Below, one piece after another: positions 1 to 12,400 of a stretch of DNA of 64,000 nucleotides. Position 1 is the first letter of the stretch, and each line of letters starts with the position of its first letter. The DNA is from Megachile rotundata. Taxonomy: Eukaryota > Arthropoda > Insecta > Hymenoptera > Megachilidae. Below the pieces are notes generated by a model, which was given only the letters and a program-made list of their open reading frames with translations, was not told the DNA's origin and did not search any database. Made by a program: the position numbers and the translations under genes. The stretch lies in the NCBI RefSeq assembly GCF_050947335.1, contig NC_134995.1, positions 11,818,501 through 11,882,500 on the forward strand. Direction: 5' to 3'.

Positions 1-1487
1 GTTAATACATAATTGTGTTCTCTGATTTCTGGAGATAATTGATTTGCATTTGTAATACATCAAAAGTAGGTATTATAATTATTTTGAATGTACATATTAT
101 TGACAAGAATTTACAATATTATTTACAAACTATATTTCTATTACCGAAATTCGGTTCTTCTGTGTGTACATTGATTTAAGTATGTAGATTTGTCATGGGG
201 TGTTATCATGTTTATATTGTTTGCTTAAACATTATTAGACAAACAGTGAAGAAATATAAAATTGACATATTGATATTTTAAAAAATAAACCATCATGTAC
301 ATTTACTTAGAATATTCTAATCAGAGCTAAATAAAATAATTAAATTAATTTATTTTTTTATAAGTACTTTAAGTATAACTGAACAAATTTCCAATTCATA
401 AATTTTCATTATAAATTCTATTTTTCTTTAGCTCTGACACTAACATACAAAGACAGTCATTACAACACTGATAATAGGAACTTAATGCAATTCAAGCACA
501 TTTACTACTTCCTATCTAATATGATACTCTTGGCACAAATTGAATTTAATAAACAATATTGATATTTTTCATGATATCAACCTGTATATTACTACCATTT
601 AATTTTTTTTAGGCTACTTTGGCAAGATTTACTATATGAACTATATCTTAAGTAATTACAGTTACATTTTTACATTACAACTTTTTACAAGTTTATAATT
701 TAAATTATTTTCTCTTTCTATACATTATTACAAATCATAAAAATACTTTTTATATAGTAAATTGTCTAAAATAATGAAATTTTGCATTCCATTATATTTA
801 AAAATCATTACACTAGAATCGCTTTAGTTACAACAAAATATTATTTAATCATTTTCCAATAATTTGTCTGTTGTAATTATAAACAAATGTTGATAGTATA
901 TCTTAAAAATTATAACCAGAAATATAAAGTGGAACACAGTATAATAAAAAATATCATATAAAACTAAGATGAAATTTATCTAACAAGAATATTGTATCAT
1001 ACATGAATTGTGCTAATCACTGGTAGTCACTGTGTAAATGTATCAATTTTATAATACATTAAACTTAACTAAATTAATACAGAGTTAAAGGCCGCGTTTT
1101 ATCTTAGACTCTTTCCAGATGCAGATACGTGATACTAATACAATTATATAAATTATTTATTGCTATCATCAAATTATACCTTAATTGTGAAGTACTTAAC
1201 TAAAAGTAATGTAAGTAACAGTACCCATGGATCTAACAAAAGTATAATTATAAAAAATATTTGTGCTGGTTAACACCCAGAGTATTACTTTCTCAAACAA
1301 GTCAGTCTCTAACAATTTAAATTTCAATGTATTATACAGTTCCTTAATTTAACCTACAACAAATCACTACAACATTTAGAATGAATTTTTACTTCTCGTT
1401 GTTACTTGTATCTGAGCATTAAATTGAATTAATTTCAAAATACATATATCAAATTTACTAAATGTTACATTACATTTTTAATTATCT
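1..1487. other. AT-rich stretch downstream of COP1, no gene seen
   Basis: Very A+T-rich sequence with frequent stops in all frames. It lies immediately 3' of the minus-strand COP1 stop codon, so part of it is probably the COP1 3' untranslated region. I see no exon, RNA gene or repeat that I can support. If the aminopeptidase gene whose first exons lie at 4880-5403 continues leftward, none of its later exons is recognisable here. Confidence 0.5.
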
Positions 1488-3494
1488 TCAAACAAGTTCT
1501 AATATTTTAATAATTCCTTGAGAATTTGCAGCTACCACAACATTGGACATTTGTTTCCAACAAACTGCAGACACAAATTCATTCAGATCCTCTTCTCTTC
1601 GTTCTTGTGTTTCTAATATACTTCGAACAGCATCAAATTTATAAGAGAATAATTGCTTTGTAAGTCCTTTGTAATATATATATAGTGCATTATTTTCTGA
1701 TCCACATACTACATAATCACCATCAGTAGCAAGACCAACAAAATTTTTTTCATTAACATGCCCAACAAATGAACGCAAACAATGTGGATTGTTAATGTTC
1801 CACATTTTTAATTGTGAATCAGTGCTTGCAGACACTATTTCTTCTTTATTAATGAATTTAACATATGAGACAGCCTTGCGATGACCTTTAAAAATACATA
1901 GTGCTTCCTTCATATTACGCAAATCATAGTAATGGACACAATGATCTGCAGATCCAAATGCTAAGTGACAAGAACTACGTGGATTAAATTTTACACAACA
2001 TACATTAGCTTTTGTTTCTAAAGAAGCAACGGAATGATCATTATTCAAAGACCATAGCTTAACTCTAGTATCATCTGATCCTGATGCTATGAGCCTAGTA
2101 TCTACATCGTTAAAATCAACAGACCAACATCTTTTCTCATGTTCTTGAAAAGCTTTGGTTCTTTGACCAGTAGCAGCATCCCATACTGTTACAGTTCCCT
2201 CATAATCAGATGATGCTAGCATTCCTTTATGAAAGGAATTCCATGAAACACATGATATTTTGGAACTAGAAACCATTTCTACACAAGGGTAATGAATATC
2301 TACTGTATCCCTTATTACAGCACTATAGTCAAATACTTTTATCCGTCTTGTTACTCCGGCTATCGCAAAAAATTCGTTATCTTTGTCAAATTCTATGCTT
2401 GAAACAATTGTTGAATTATTAAAAATATCTGATGAATAATTTAAAGTTGCCAATGGACGTAATGAATTATATCTTGAAAATTTAACAAGATTTTCTCTAA
2501 AAACGTCAAGTCCTGAACTTGTACCATGCCATGATTCATTTTGGTTCTGAGGTTTATGTCCAAGATGCAACTGCTTAGCACGTGAATCAAAATAACATTG
2601 AACAAAATCATCAAAATGAGCATGCATTCTCTTTCTACGTATAGCCAAAGTTGATCCAACTGTATAATCAATTTGTTTTTGATTTCCTGTAGGATTAATA
2701 AATGTCTCATTTCCAGTAGCACCTACTTTTTCATTTGGTTTTACCATATTTGAATCTATAGTATCTATAAGACCAATCATTTCTTTTCTAATAGCTGACA
2801 CTTGTGCAGTATCATTTTCGCTTGATTTCTTTATATCTTCTATTTTAGGACATTTACTTTGAACATCCCTTAAAATATTTTCAACTTCTTCCATATCGCT
2901 TTTAACCACTGTTATCTCTTTTTGTAACTGTTTCTTTTGTTCTTCTTTTTGCTGTAGTAAATGTTTCAAAAATTCGTGCAATAGTTTATTTTGCGCTGCA
3001 CATGTTTCTGCTTCAAGTAAATGTTTCCTTTGTGTTAATACTTCTAACATTATATTCACATCTGGCAAAGTAAGATTAGCACTTTCAGCAGCTACAATAT
3101 CTCTCAATCCATCATATGGCAATGTAGATAATTCAGTGAGACCTTTAATTCTAGTTTTATGTTTGGATATTAATTCATGTAACAAAAAATTTGGGAAAAT
3201 ATCTTGTTGCGTTAATGTGTAGCTACAGCTTGGACAACGCCCATTAGCTTCCAAAGATTTTACTATACAACGGTAACAAAATGTATGACCACAGCGTGTG
3301 ATATGAGCTTCATCAATTACCTCAAAACAAATAGGACACAGAAAATCATTATTTTTATCTTCAAGTGTACCACTAATCCTATGAAGAACATTTTTCGAAT
3401 GATGTTTACTTATTTTACTACCACATTCATCTACTCCCCCACTGCTCCCAGCAGTGCTATCATTTCCCAGGTTATTATCACTGATAACTGACAT
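1488..3494 (-). CDS. COP1: E3 ubiquitin-protein ligase COP1 (RING, coiled coil, WD40), single exon
   Basis: A 668-residue protein in one uninterrupted frame. A C3HC4 RING finger spans about residues 53-90 (CPIC near the start, CGHTFC in the middle, CPSC at the end). A Gln/Lys/Glu-rich coiled coil follows at about 165-230, and the C-terminal part from about 350 holds WD40 repeats with several SGSDD- or SASTDS-like blades. This order is that of COP1 (RFWD2), which ubiquitinates transcription factors such as Jun and ETS proteins together with DET1-DDB1-CUL4. The length is close to vertebrate COP1 (about 730). The oddity is the complete lack of introns, since the vertebrate gene has many. The start ATG at 3494 is the first in frame. 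The identification is secure from domain order and RING sequence; the substrates are inference from the family. Confidence 0.95.
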   Translation of the reverse strand: MSVISDNNLGNDSTAGSSGGVDECGSKISKHHSKNVLHRISGTLEDKNNDFLCPICFEVIDEAHITRCGHTFCYRCIVKSLEANGRCPSCSYTLTQQDIFPNFLLHELISKHKTRIKGLTELSTLPYDGLRDIVAAESANLTLPDVNIMLEVLTQRKHLLEAETCAAQNKLLHEFLKHLLQQKEEQKKQLQKEITVVKSDMEEVENILRDVQSKCPKIEDIKKSSENDTAQVSAIRKEMIGLIDTIDSNMVKPNEKVGATGNETFINPTGNQKQIDYTVGSTLAIRRKRMHAHFDDFVQCYFDSRAKQLHLGHKPQNQNESWHGTSSGLDVFRENLVKFSRYNSLRPLATLNYSSDIFNNSTIVSSIEFDKDNEFFAIAGVTRRIKVFDYSAVIRDTVDIHYPCVEMVSSSKISCVSWNSFHKGMLASSDYEGTVTVWDAATGQRTKAFQEHEKRCWSVDFNDVDTRLIASGSDDTRVKLWSLNNDHSVASLETKANVCCVKFNPRSSCHLAFGSADHCVHYYDLRNMKEALCIFKGHRKAVSYVKFINKEEIVSASTDSQLKMWNINNPHCLRSFVGHVNEKNFVGLATDGDYVVCGSENNALYIYYKGLTKQLFSYKFDAVRSILETQERREEDLNEFVSAVCWKQMSNVVVAANSQGIIKILELV

Positions 3495-4879
3495 TATGAT
3501 ACTTGACCAAATAATATTTCTTAAAATACATTTAATAATTTGAACATGATCTTTTGGACTTCATATCATTTAAATTTGTCAAACTCCTCATCAATAATTT
3601 TAACTTATCTAATAATCAGTCTAAGGAAATTATTACTTTATAAATAACAGGTTTTTAAAATTTTTTATACAATAAAATATGTATGTGTCTGGCAACTCCT
3701 TCTGTGCAGTGAGTTTTTGCTTCATATCATGCGTACAATACCGTCTCTCAGTCTAGTCACTCCTGAAACAATGAAAATAATGCCAGTGAGCTCACAATAT
3801 ATAAATTTCACTCAAATTCGAGAGTTTTGTTAACAAAAAAATACTTTATGGGAAAGTTTTTAAAACAAAGAAAAAGCACTTCTGAACATTATATGTAAAA
3901 GCTCAGGCAGCATTATGACAATTGTTTCAGGCTGGAACTATGAATAAGAAACTTGAATGTTTGTTAATGTTAATTCACATAGTTTTCAAAATGAAAATAC
4001 CAAAATAATACATAAAATTATGTCTGGTGTTATAATTTATTATTTCCGTGATTCTGTTATTTAGTGTATACATTGATTTAACTTCAATTAAATGAAATAA
4101 TCATATGAAGTGATTCATGAGAGAATTTTATCATCAAATGATGAATTTTTGTTTGTTCTGCGCATGTTGGCTCTGTTTGGTTTAATACTTTCTGCAACCA
4201 AGAGTAACATGTACATGCCCCAATGATGATCATGCATATCCACTGATATTTTTGATTAAATTATTGTTTATTTTCCCTATTTAGGACAGGTGTAGGGAAA
4301 CATTTTCATAAGACAAAAATCTTCTTTCTAGGTACACGATACATCATTGTACAGCAGAAAGCATTTTAAGCTTTTCCTAGAGAAAATGACATGTAGAAAA
4401 AAAAGTCATAGCGAATTATTACACGCGATAGCTATCCCTAAAGAAAATAGCGATTTACGGAAAGAAGGTTGTACCACTCGAGAAAATTATTTGTTGTGTA
4501 TTAGAAAATTTCTAACTTACTGATTTCTATATATTAGTGTTCTTAAATTTTTTAATTCCGAAGTTTCCGATTTTTAAGAAAAGGAAATCCCCATCACTTT
4601 TGTAAAGCTTGTCATAATACACGATAACTCTCAAGTGTTATTAGTGAATGGTCAAGCTTTCTTTCCCTACATCGCCATTTTCCCTAGGGAAGCCTACCAT
4701 GCTCGGTACTGTACCTGAATATGGGCATACATGTATAATCTGGTTTCGCATATTGTGTATACAAAAAACGGATTTAGTAAAAATAATATTAACATAGATT
4801 TTACATAAACAGATTATGTGAAAAGACGGCATTACAATATGGAATATGTTATAGGTTACTGTATCAATTTCAAACTTAC
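3495..4879. other. Region upstream of COP1, no coding exon seen
   Basis: Between the COP1 start and aminopeptidase exon 2. There are no long open frames on either strand. The frame at 4641-4832 on the minus strand stops quickly when joined in phase to the preceding aminopeptidase exon, so it is not that gene's exon 3. One copy of a dispersed TTCTGCGCATGT element lies at about 4130-4250. Confidence 0.45.
4156..4170 (+). promoter_or_regulatory. Dispersed element copy A (TTCTGCGCATGTTGG)
   Basis: The core resembles the NRF1/Ewg site YGCGCAYGCGCR. It is followed 30 bp later by AGAGTAACATGTACATGCCC and then GATCATGCATATCCACTGAT. Similar blocks occur in the same order at 28604 and in shortened form at 51226. 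Confidence 0.5.
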
Positions 4880-5403
4880 AACAAAATATTCTTTTGTAGC
4901 TTTCCGTTAACTAGTTCATCATATTTAGCCGCCGTGGGAGTCAATGAAACGTTGCATTCATCTTCTGTTTCGTATACACCAAGCACCAATCCCTTCTGTT
5001 GGAAATTAAAATATCACGGATAAATAATGAACAATAATTCTATCGAGGATAGTGAAACCTATCCTCGAAAAATTCAAATCATTTCATTATAACAAAAAAA
5101 AAAGATATAAAAAAAGTTTAATAACGTTTCTAATTAAGTTATTTATAATTCATGTTTGTAGATAAAATGTTTTCTCCTTATCTTCGTATCAGGTTTGATT
5201 ACTAAAATGAAAATTTTCCACTTCAACATTTCTTTTTGTATAATAGAAACATATTGTTCTTTTGATATAAAGATAATGTCGTATACTGTCAATTTATGAA
5301 TAAATAAAGCTATAACTACCTTCATGGTCGAAATGCTGGATAAGAAACGTAACTGCGAATTTCCGTACTGCAGACCTTTAGCCCGGATAAGAGACAATGC
5401 CAT
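4880..5403 (-). CDS. Leucyl (cytosol) aminopeptidase, first two exons only
   Basis: Exon 1 (5403-5320) encodes 28 residues rich in Arg, Ser and Leu that resemble a mitochondrial presequence and end STMK. A GTAGTT donor follows. Exon 2 (4995-4880) begins KGLVLGVY after a CAACAG acceptor and ends with NGKLQKNIL at a GTAAGT donor in phase 2. The block K-G-L-V-L-G-x-Y followed by YDELVNGKL matches the N-terminal domain of M17 leucyl aminopeptidase (LAP3 family). The metal-binding catalytic domain, which normally makes up the last two thirds of a roughly 500-residue protein, is not found between here and the left edge of the window. The gene either continues past position 1 with COP1 nested in an intron, or is a truncated remnant. 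The start is the first ATG in frame and lies about 1.06 kb head-to-head from ANAPC1. Confidence 0.6.
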
Positions 5404-6461
5404 AATTTGCTCAAGAGAACACTTAGGTGTGATATATACACCTATATCTATATATAGGCGTGCATGTGTGTATGCATGTATGTACACATATTGCATGCAC
5501 GTAAACGTACACACACATATGTTTCTCTCAAAAGAAGACGATATCTAGGTATATTGTTACCAATATTATAGATTCACCACTGTGGTAACTCGCGTTTTGC
5601 AGTACCATCTAGTGACAATTTTTAAGAATTGTAAAAATTAATAACAAACCAACGTTTTACACATAAACATTTTGACTACATTTATTTTCTTGATCATTAG
5701 ATTCTCTATTTTCATTAAAACACTAAATATTTAAAGAAACGCCAATATATACGCAGCTCAACAAGATATAACATATATTCTCTGTTCTGAGAAAAGAGGA
5801 ACTGTCTTCGTTATTCCTATCGACTGAGTTTGATTTTATATACTCTATAATCTATGGTAATACGCAAGCGCAATTATGATGATGTGATACCGAAAATATA
5901 TATACCATGGGCACAGAAAGTTTTATGATTTTGAATACTCGTTAATGTTAGTATGTTTCATTTATTACATGAAAAACTACTTTTGAATATTCAAAACTCA
6001 TCAAACAAAAGTTAATTAATATTCGTAAATTGTACAAATTACGAATATAATTGTACAACTATAATTGTACATCTATCCTACTATCACCTGTTGTTGCTAT
6101 TTCTTCGTTTTTTCTCACCATGTATATGATCATGAAAGTAAAAACAGACTGTAGGAAAGCATCACTTTCGTAACTTCCCTAAGCGCCAGGGGGCGTAAAA
6201 TGTGGTCTAGTTAGTTTCTTCTCTTGTAGAACAGAGTATTAAAAAAGTGCAATACATATACTTGAACGCTTGATATGTGGTGGTACGAAGTTCGTGTGAT
6301 ATGAATATGGCGATGTTTACAACGACTAACCATTTAACAGTTTATTTACAAAAGTATTCACAAACGATTCCAAAAAGCGCTCTGAAATAAATATCAAGTA
6401 CTATTGTTTTCTCAGCTTTTAATAATTACAGTCTGCAAATCTGGATGAAACTAGGGAGAAA
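5404..6461. promoter_or_regulatory. Shared divergent promoter region, aminopeptidase / ANAPC1
   Basis: The two flanking genes point away from each other, so both promoters should lie here. Positions 5425-5525 are unusual alternating purine-pyrimidine sequence (TATATA, GTGTGTATGCATG, TACACACACATATG) in the aminopeptidase leader. A CCATCTAGTGAC sequence at about 5607-5618 and a GCGCCAGGGGGCG sequence at about 6185-6197 both resemble halves of the CTCF consensus. No TATA box can be assigned with confidence. Confidence 0.4.
6185..6197 (+). promoter_or_regulatory. CTCF-core-like site upstream of ANAPC1
   Basis: GCGCCAGGGGGCG contains the AGGGGGCG core shared by vertebrate and fly CTCF motifs but differs in the left half. 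It lies about 270 bp upstream of the ANAPC1 start. Weak call from a single motif. Confidence 0.3.
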
Positions 6462-9400
6462 ATGATTGCCGCCTCAGAACCGGTGGTAAGCGGAACATTT
6501 TTTAGGTTAAAATTTGTAATTATTGAATAATTTCACAAAAAATTGATTTACTTAATTAATATATTTTTTAAAGGAATATATTCCTGGTGGAAGACAAACA
6601 ATCTTACGACATCCTGAATCAATAGTTAATCAGCACACATTAAGTAATCAAATTGAAGGAGATAGTATTTTATTACAAAAATTTAGTCGTGTAAATATCT
6701 CAGAAGGATTACCGAGAGAATTTTGGATTGTACGTGAGAATGATACATGTGGTGAAGAAGAGTTATACTGTTCAGGCAAAATTGCAATTCATTCAAAGGG
6801 AAACCAAACTACTCGAGTATTGCAAACAAGTTATACTTGTGAAACAGATATTAAACATGCACTATGGTGTAAATTCCATGCTAATATACCTGATCGTTCA
6901 TCAAAAGCCAAAGAAATAGAAGAAGAGGAAAATGATAATAAAACAGTAGAATGCATTTGTTTAATTGATTCATATACTCTTAAAGTGTTTAGTGAAACTG
7001 GAGAAGATTATGTATCTAGTTTACAATTTCAGGTGATAAATCAAATAAAACATTTTGAAAATCCATGTACAATCTTGTGTTAGAAAATTGATTATATGAT
7101 TATGATTTAGGTATCTGCTGTTTGGCCAACAAAATATGGAATTTTGTTGGAGAAAACACAAGTGCCTGTAACTGAAATAAGGTTTGTTTTTAAAAATGAA
7201 AAATAAACATTTTAATTTATTTAAATGTGCTAATATTGTGTTTATATTATTAGCAGGTACATGCCACTAGATGGGAATAGATTACAATCGCATAATGACA
7301 TTAATTTACCAATAGCATTTTCTCTTATGCATCCTTTGGATGAAATTTGTCCTGTACTTATTAAACATGGTACTGTTATAAATTTCATCAATTTTTTTAT
7401 TACAATAAAAATCAGAAAAGTTCAATACATATGCAATTAATATTTACAGGAAACATATCGTATATGTATGACTCAAATCAACAAATTCTATTTACTAGTT
7501 CTGAACCATCCTTGGCTGTGATATATGATGCAAAGACTGGATTGCATTCTGTATATAAAATACGTAAAGCTTTAGCAGAAGAATGTCAGATAGTTTGTGG
7601 AAGTAATGATACTACACCTAGTATATTTAATCATTCAAGTATATCTTCATTAAACATTGGAAGTAATCTTTCATATAATAAAAATTGTACAAATAAAGGA
7701 CATTTAAGTATATTTGGTAAGTTATATAACCGTGATTTAAAAAATTTATGTAATTATCATTTATGATAAGAAGCATGTTTATACTTTAGGAGTACCAAAT
7801 CCACAACTAAGTATAGGCTTGGGAATCTCAAACAGTCCATTTAGTTCTCGAACATCTTATACAACTACCTGTTCTGGAGGACCATCACCATCTCAACAAC
7901 AGCAACAACATTCTAGATCTCAAAGTCCAATGGCAACTATTTCTCGTTGTCAATCTCCTACTCATTCTGCTTTCTCACCATTACTTGGTGCATCAGGTAG
8001 TTCAGTTATGCACCACAATAGGTTACATCAAGCAGTTATGACTACTGCATTGAGTCATACACAAAATAGTCCTTTTGGAAATTTCAACAATATGCAATTA
8101 CAAGATATTATTATACCAAGTAAACCTCTGTATCCTGAAATTTGTCTTGATCATGTTTGGACTGAAAATGTTGGAATTCCAAAGTAGGTATTACGGATAG
8201 GTAATCGTTATGGCAAAACAGCGTTAACATAAATATTTTTATCTTTTTAAGGGATACTGCATCTTGCCGAGCGTCTAAGGTTTTTCTCTCGTCAGATCTC
8301 GTAGGTCAAAGCTATTTGTGTTATTTAGCTCCATATAGATCTCAACTCTTTTTAGTAAGACTTGAAAAAACCAACAAACAACAACAAATTATTTTTGGTA
8401 TGGTAACAAGTATTGTAGCTAAGGATGCTGTTAATGTACCAGTTAGTATTTATATATTAACATATTTTTGTTATATGTAGTTAATGTTACAAATGAAATA
8501 TAAGTTACCTTGTTTCAGAATTTACATATGATAGCAACAATGGATTTAGCAAATGGAGTAGTACTATATTCTGGTGTAACTTGTATTGGCAAGTTACACG
8601 TGACAGGCATATTTCCCAATTTGACTGGGTGTAACTATTTTTTATCTAGTAATAACCATAAATTAGGTTCTCCGTTTCCACGACGAAGTTCATTGATTTC
8701 TCAAAACTATGTTGCTTCTCACGACATTAAATTCGAAGAAGGATTACACTTACTAAGTCCTGTAAGTGGTAATTGTGCAAGGCCACCTATCCTTTTAGAA
8801 AATTCTTTAATAGACTCAAATTTTCTTGTATTAAAAGAAACTGTCGGAAATAAAGTTACATTGGAATATGGAAGTAAAAATTACTTTCGTATAACTTTAC
8901 CGACGTCGAGTACTTCACCTTTAGGTAAATATAAAATTATATATATATTATATTATCATGATATATTGATGTTCCAAACTTTTTGCAGTAACTAAATGTT
9001 TGCAAACGTTAAGAAGTGTCTTACAAAAGGATTTGGCAATGCAATTACTAGTAAAATGGTATGGTGCTCGAAATGCTCCTGGACCTCAAGATTTTTCACC
9101 AGAACAAGAATGGTGTCTTTTTTTAATAGTTTTATTTACATTATTGGGATATGAAGTCGAAAAACTACAATTAATTCAAAAGCACGAGAAAGATCAACTT
9201 GCTGAACGCAATAGTCCTATGGTAGTGCCAAAGAAACAGAAAACAAATAATTCTGGCTCTAGTGACGATTGGAAGTATATGATTAATCTTGTGAAGGGTG
9301 GAAGTTCTCAAACTTTTATCTCAAATATACTTGGTCTTCAGAAAACTTCAAGCACGTTTCAAATGTCGATACCAAATTCCGTAGAATCGAATAATGCAGG

Positions 9401-12400
9401 GAAAATAAATGTGCAATCCATTCTGTTTCCATATTTTCCACTTGTTTTGTTTTCTTTGCATCTTCTATACGAAGAATTAAAATTAAATTCTGTAATGTCA
9501 GAAAGCTTGCCTTTACTCGCACAATTGCTTTATCAATTAAGTTCAGATTTAAGGTTTGATATGTACACTCATCATTATTTTGTCGATTTTCCGTCCATTT
9601 GTCAATTAAATTTTTCATCTCAAATCAAGGAAGCGGATTTACAAAAAATCACTATACCAAATTACATACCGTCAAAACCACCCAACATATTTGAAACATT
9701 GAATAATTTATTAAATTGTGTGGAAGTAGCGCCGTTTCCCTATTTGAGCCAAGTGAATCAAAAGACAAAAAATATAATTTATTTAATGGCACTTATAGCA
9801 AATGAAAATAAGACGAACATATTAGAAATTGATAAATTTGTGAAACATATAATATCAATTGGAAGTCGAATAGATTTTCAAGAAGGTGGAAATAAATATG
9901 AAAGGGAATTATTAAAAAAAATTGAATATCCTGCAATAGATAGAATAGTATTATTATATCATGAAATGGGTAAGTTTTTATATTTTGAGTATTGTTATTA
10001 ATAATGTTACATTGAAATCAAATCTCATGACAATTTCTCTTCAGGTATGAATAAAAAGGATCTTGAAACGTTACCTCCCGGTGTATCATTAGTATTAAAA
10101 GATGTAATGCACAGATGTAGAGAGCGACCTCCATCAAATTGGCCAATGCAGGCATATGAATTAGTGGACCGCCAAGACTTGGCTGCGTTAGACAAACATA
10201 TACAGTCTTCTGCATCAAATCAACATATGGAAAATGAAGGAAAAAATTATTCTATCAAAGATCCTGAACAAGATGATGGCATGGAATTTGATGATGCTGT
10301 ATGTTATTATATTTGTATTTAACATTTTATTAGTTGCATATATTAATTATCATTTTTTCAAGGTACTGAAATTAAGATTCAATAAAGATCACAGAATAGC
10401 AGAAGTGCGAAAACTTCTAAATTCATCAAAACCAGTGAGAATAGCAATAGTACAAAGGCCAGATGTAAGCGATCATGAATTCATAGAAGAACAGGAGAAA
10501 CATTTGCATGCACTATGTACGAGAACAATGGCACTTCCAGTAGCTAGAGGGATGTTTACGCTCAGAACTTCAACTCCTATTATCACGGAACAACTACCAA
10601 TCCCACGGCTTTGTTTAACTGGTACAGATAAAATGTTACTTATATTGATCAAATTGTTTGACAGTTATAAAATATTGTTATTACACACACAGGAAAAGCA
10701 CCTCCTCGCGGAACTACTATAGAATTAGCTCATATAGATGTTCCCCCAAACATGAATTTATGGCCATTATTTCATAATGGTGTAGCTGCGGGTCTTCGTA
10801 TTCATCCGGATGCGTCGAATATCGATTCAACATGGATAGTATACAATAAGCAACAGCAAGGCGAGTTTGGCATTGAACATTCAGGTTTCTTGATGGCTCT
10901 TGGTTTAAATGGACACCTAAAAAATTTAGCGCCTCTTAGTATGTATGAATATTTAGTTGAATGCCACGAAGCTACTAGCGTTGGTCTTCTCTTGGGATTG
11001 TCGGCAACTCATCGTGGTACAATGAATGTTTCGATGACCAAACTTTTATCTCTACACGTGGAAACATTGTTACCGCCAACAAGCATTGAATTAAATGTTC
11101 AACAAAATGTTCAAGTTGCTGCGTTAATGGGAGTTGGGTTAGTGTATCAAGGAACTGCTCATAGACACATTTCCCATGCTTTATTATCAGAAATTGGTAA
11201 CTATTCAATAACATATTATAATTATTAATTAGTTTTCCACTATATTCTTATATCTAAATTATTCATATCTAGGTAGACCACCAGGCCCAGAAATGAAAAA
11301 TTGTGTGGATCGAGAATCATATTCTTTAGCAGCAGGTTTAGCATTAGGTTTAGTGGTCTTAAGATGTGGAAGTGGATCCGATTTAGCTAACATACCAGAT
11401 ACCTTACATTATTACATGGTTGGTGGACACGTTAGACCTTTTACCGGTGCACAAAAAGATAAATATAAATCACCTAGGTAGACATATTTCTATATTCTGG
11501 TATAAAAGTTTCTACAATTTTTGATTCTTTTTCTATTCTTCCCATTTTACAATTGCAGTTATCAAATAAGAGAAGGTGATTCGATAAATATTGATGTAAC
11601 AAGTCCAGGAGCTACCATAGCTTTAGGTCTTATGTATTTTAATACGGGAAATCGAGCAGTGGCTGAGTGGATGCAAGCTCCTGATACCCAATATTTATTA
11701 GATTTTGTACGACCTGATTTCTTGTTACTGCGAATATTAGCGAAGTCACTTATCCTTTGGGATGAAATTGAACCAACGAAATCTTGGGTTTCTAGTCATG
11801 TTCCTAATATCGTTTACAAATACAGATTACAAAAACCAACTTCTGAGATAGCGCAAAGCGTGGATTTGGAAACCATGAAGTTAGTACATAGAATCTATAT
11901 AATATAATAATTATTACTTTCAATACTAATCAATGTTAATTAATTTACAGCCAGGCTTATTGTAACATAATTGCGGGTGCCTGTATGGCTTTAGGTTTGA
12001 AGTATGCTGGCACTGCTAATAAGAATGCTTTTAAAACTTTGTATAATTATGCTCAGATGTTTACGGCATTGTCCCATAAAACTATTGCTGAATTAGCTGG
12101 AAAATCAACCATTGAAACTTGTTTAAATGTTACTTTACTTTCGGCTGCTGTTGTAATGGCAGGAACGGGTAACTTGGAGGTACATTTAATAATTGTATTA
12201 TTTAATACTTTCATATGTTCTTTGAATACATTATTTATCTTCTGATTGTATAGATTATGAGAATATGTCGACACATAAGAACTCGTGTAGGACCAGCAAG
12301 CAGTGTAGTTACATATGGATCTCATTTAGCAACGCACATGGCTCTCGGTCTTCTTTTTCTTGGAGGAGGAAAGTACACACTTTCTAACAGCCCCAGTGCA

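Noticed and set aside
4641..4832. Candidate third exon of the aminopeptidase (minus strand, after a TTCAG acceptor)
   Set aside because: Joined in the required phase 2 it meets a stop within about ten codons, and its peptide does not resemble the LAP N-domain.
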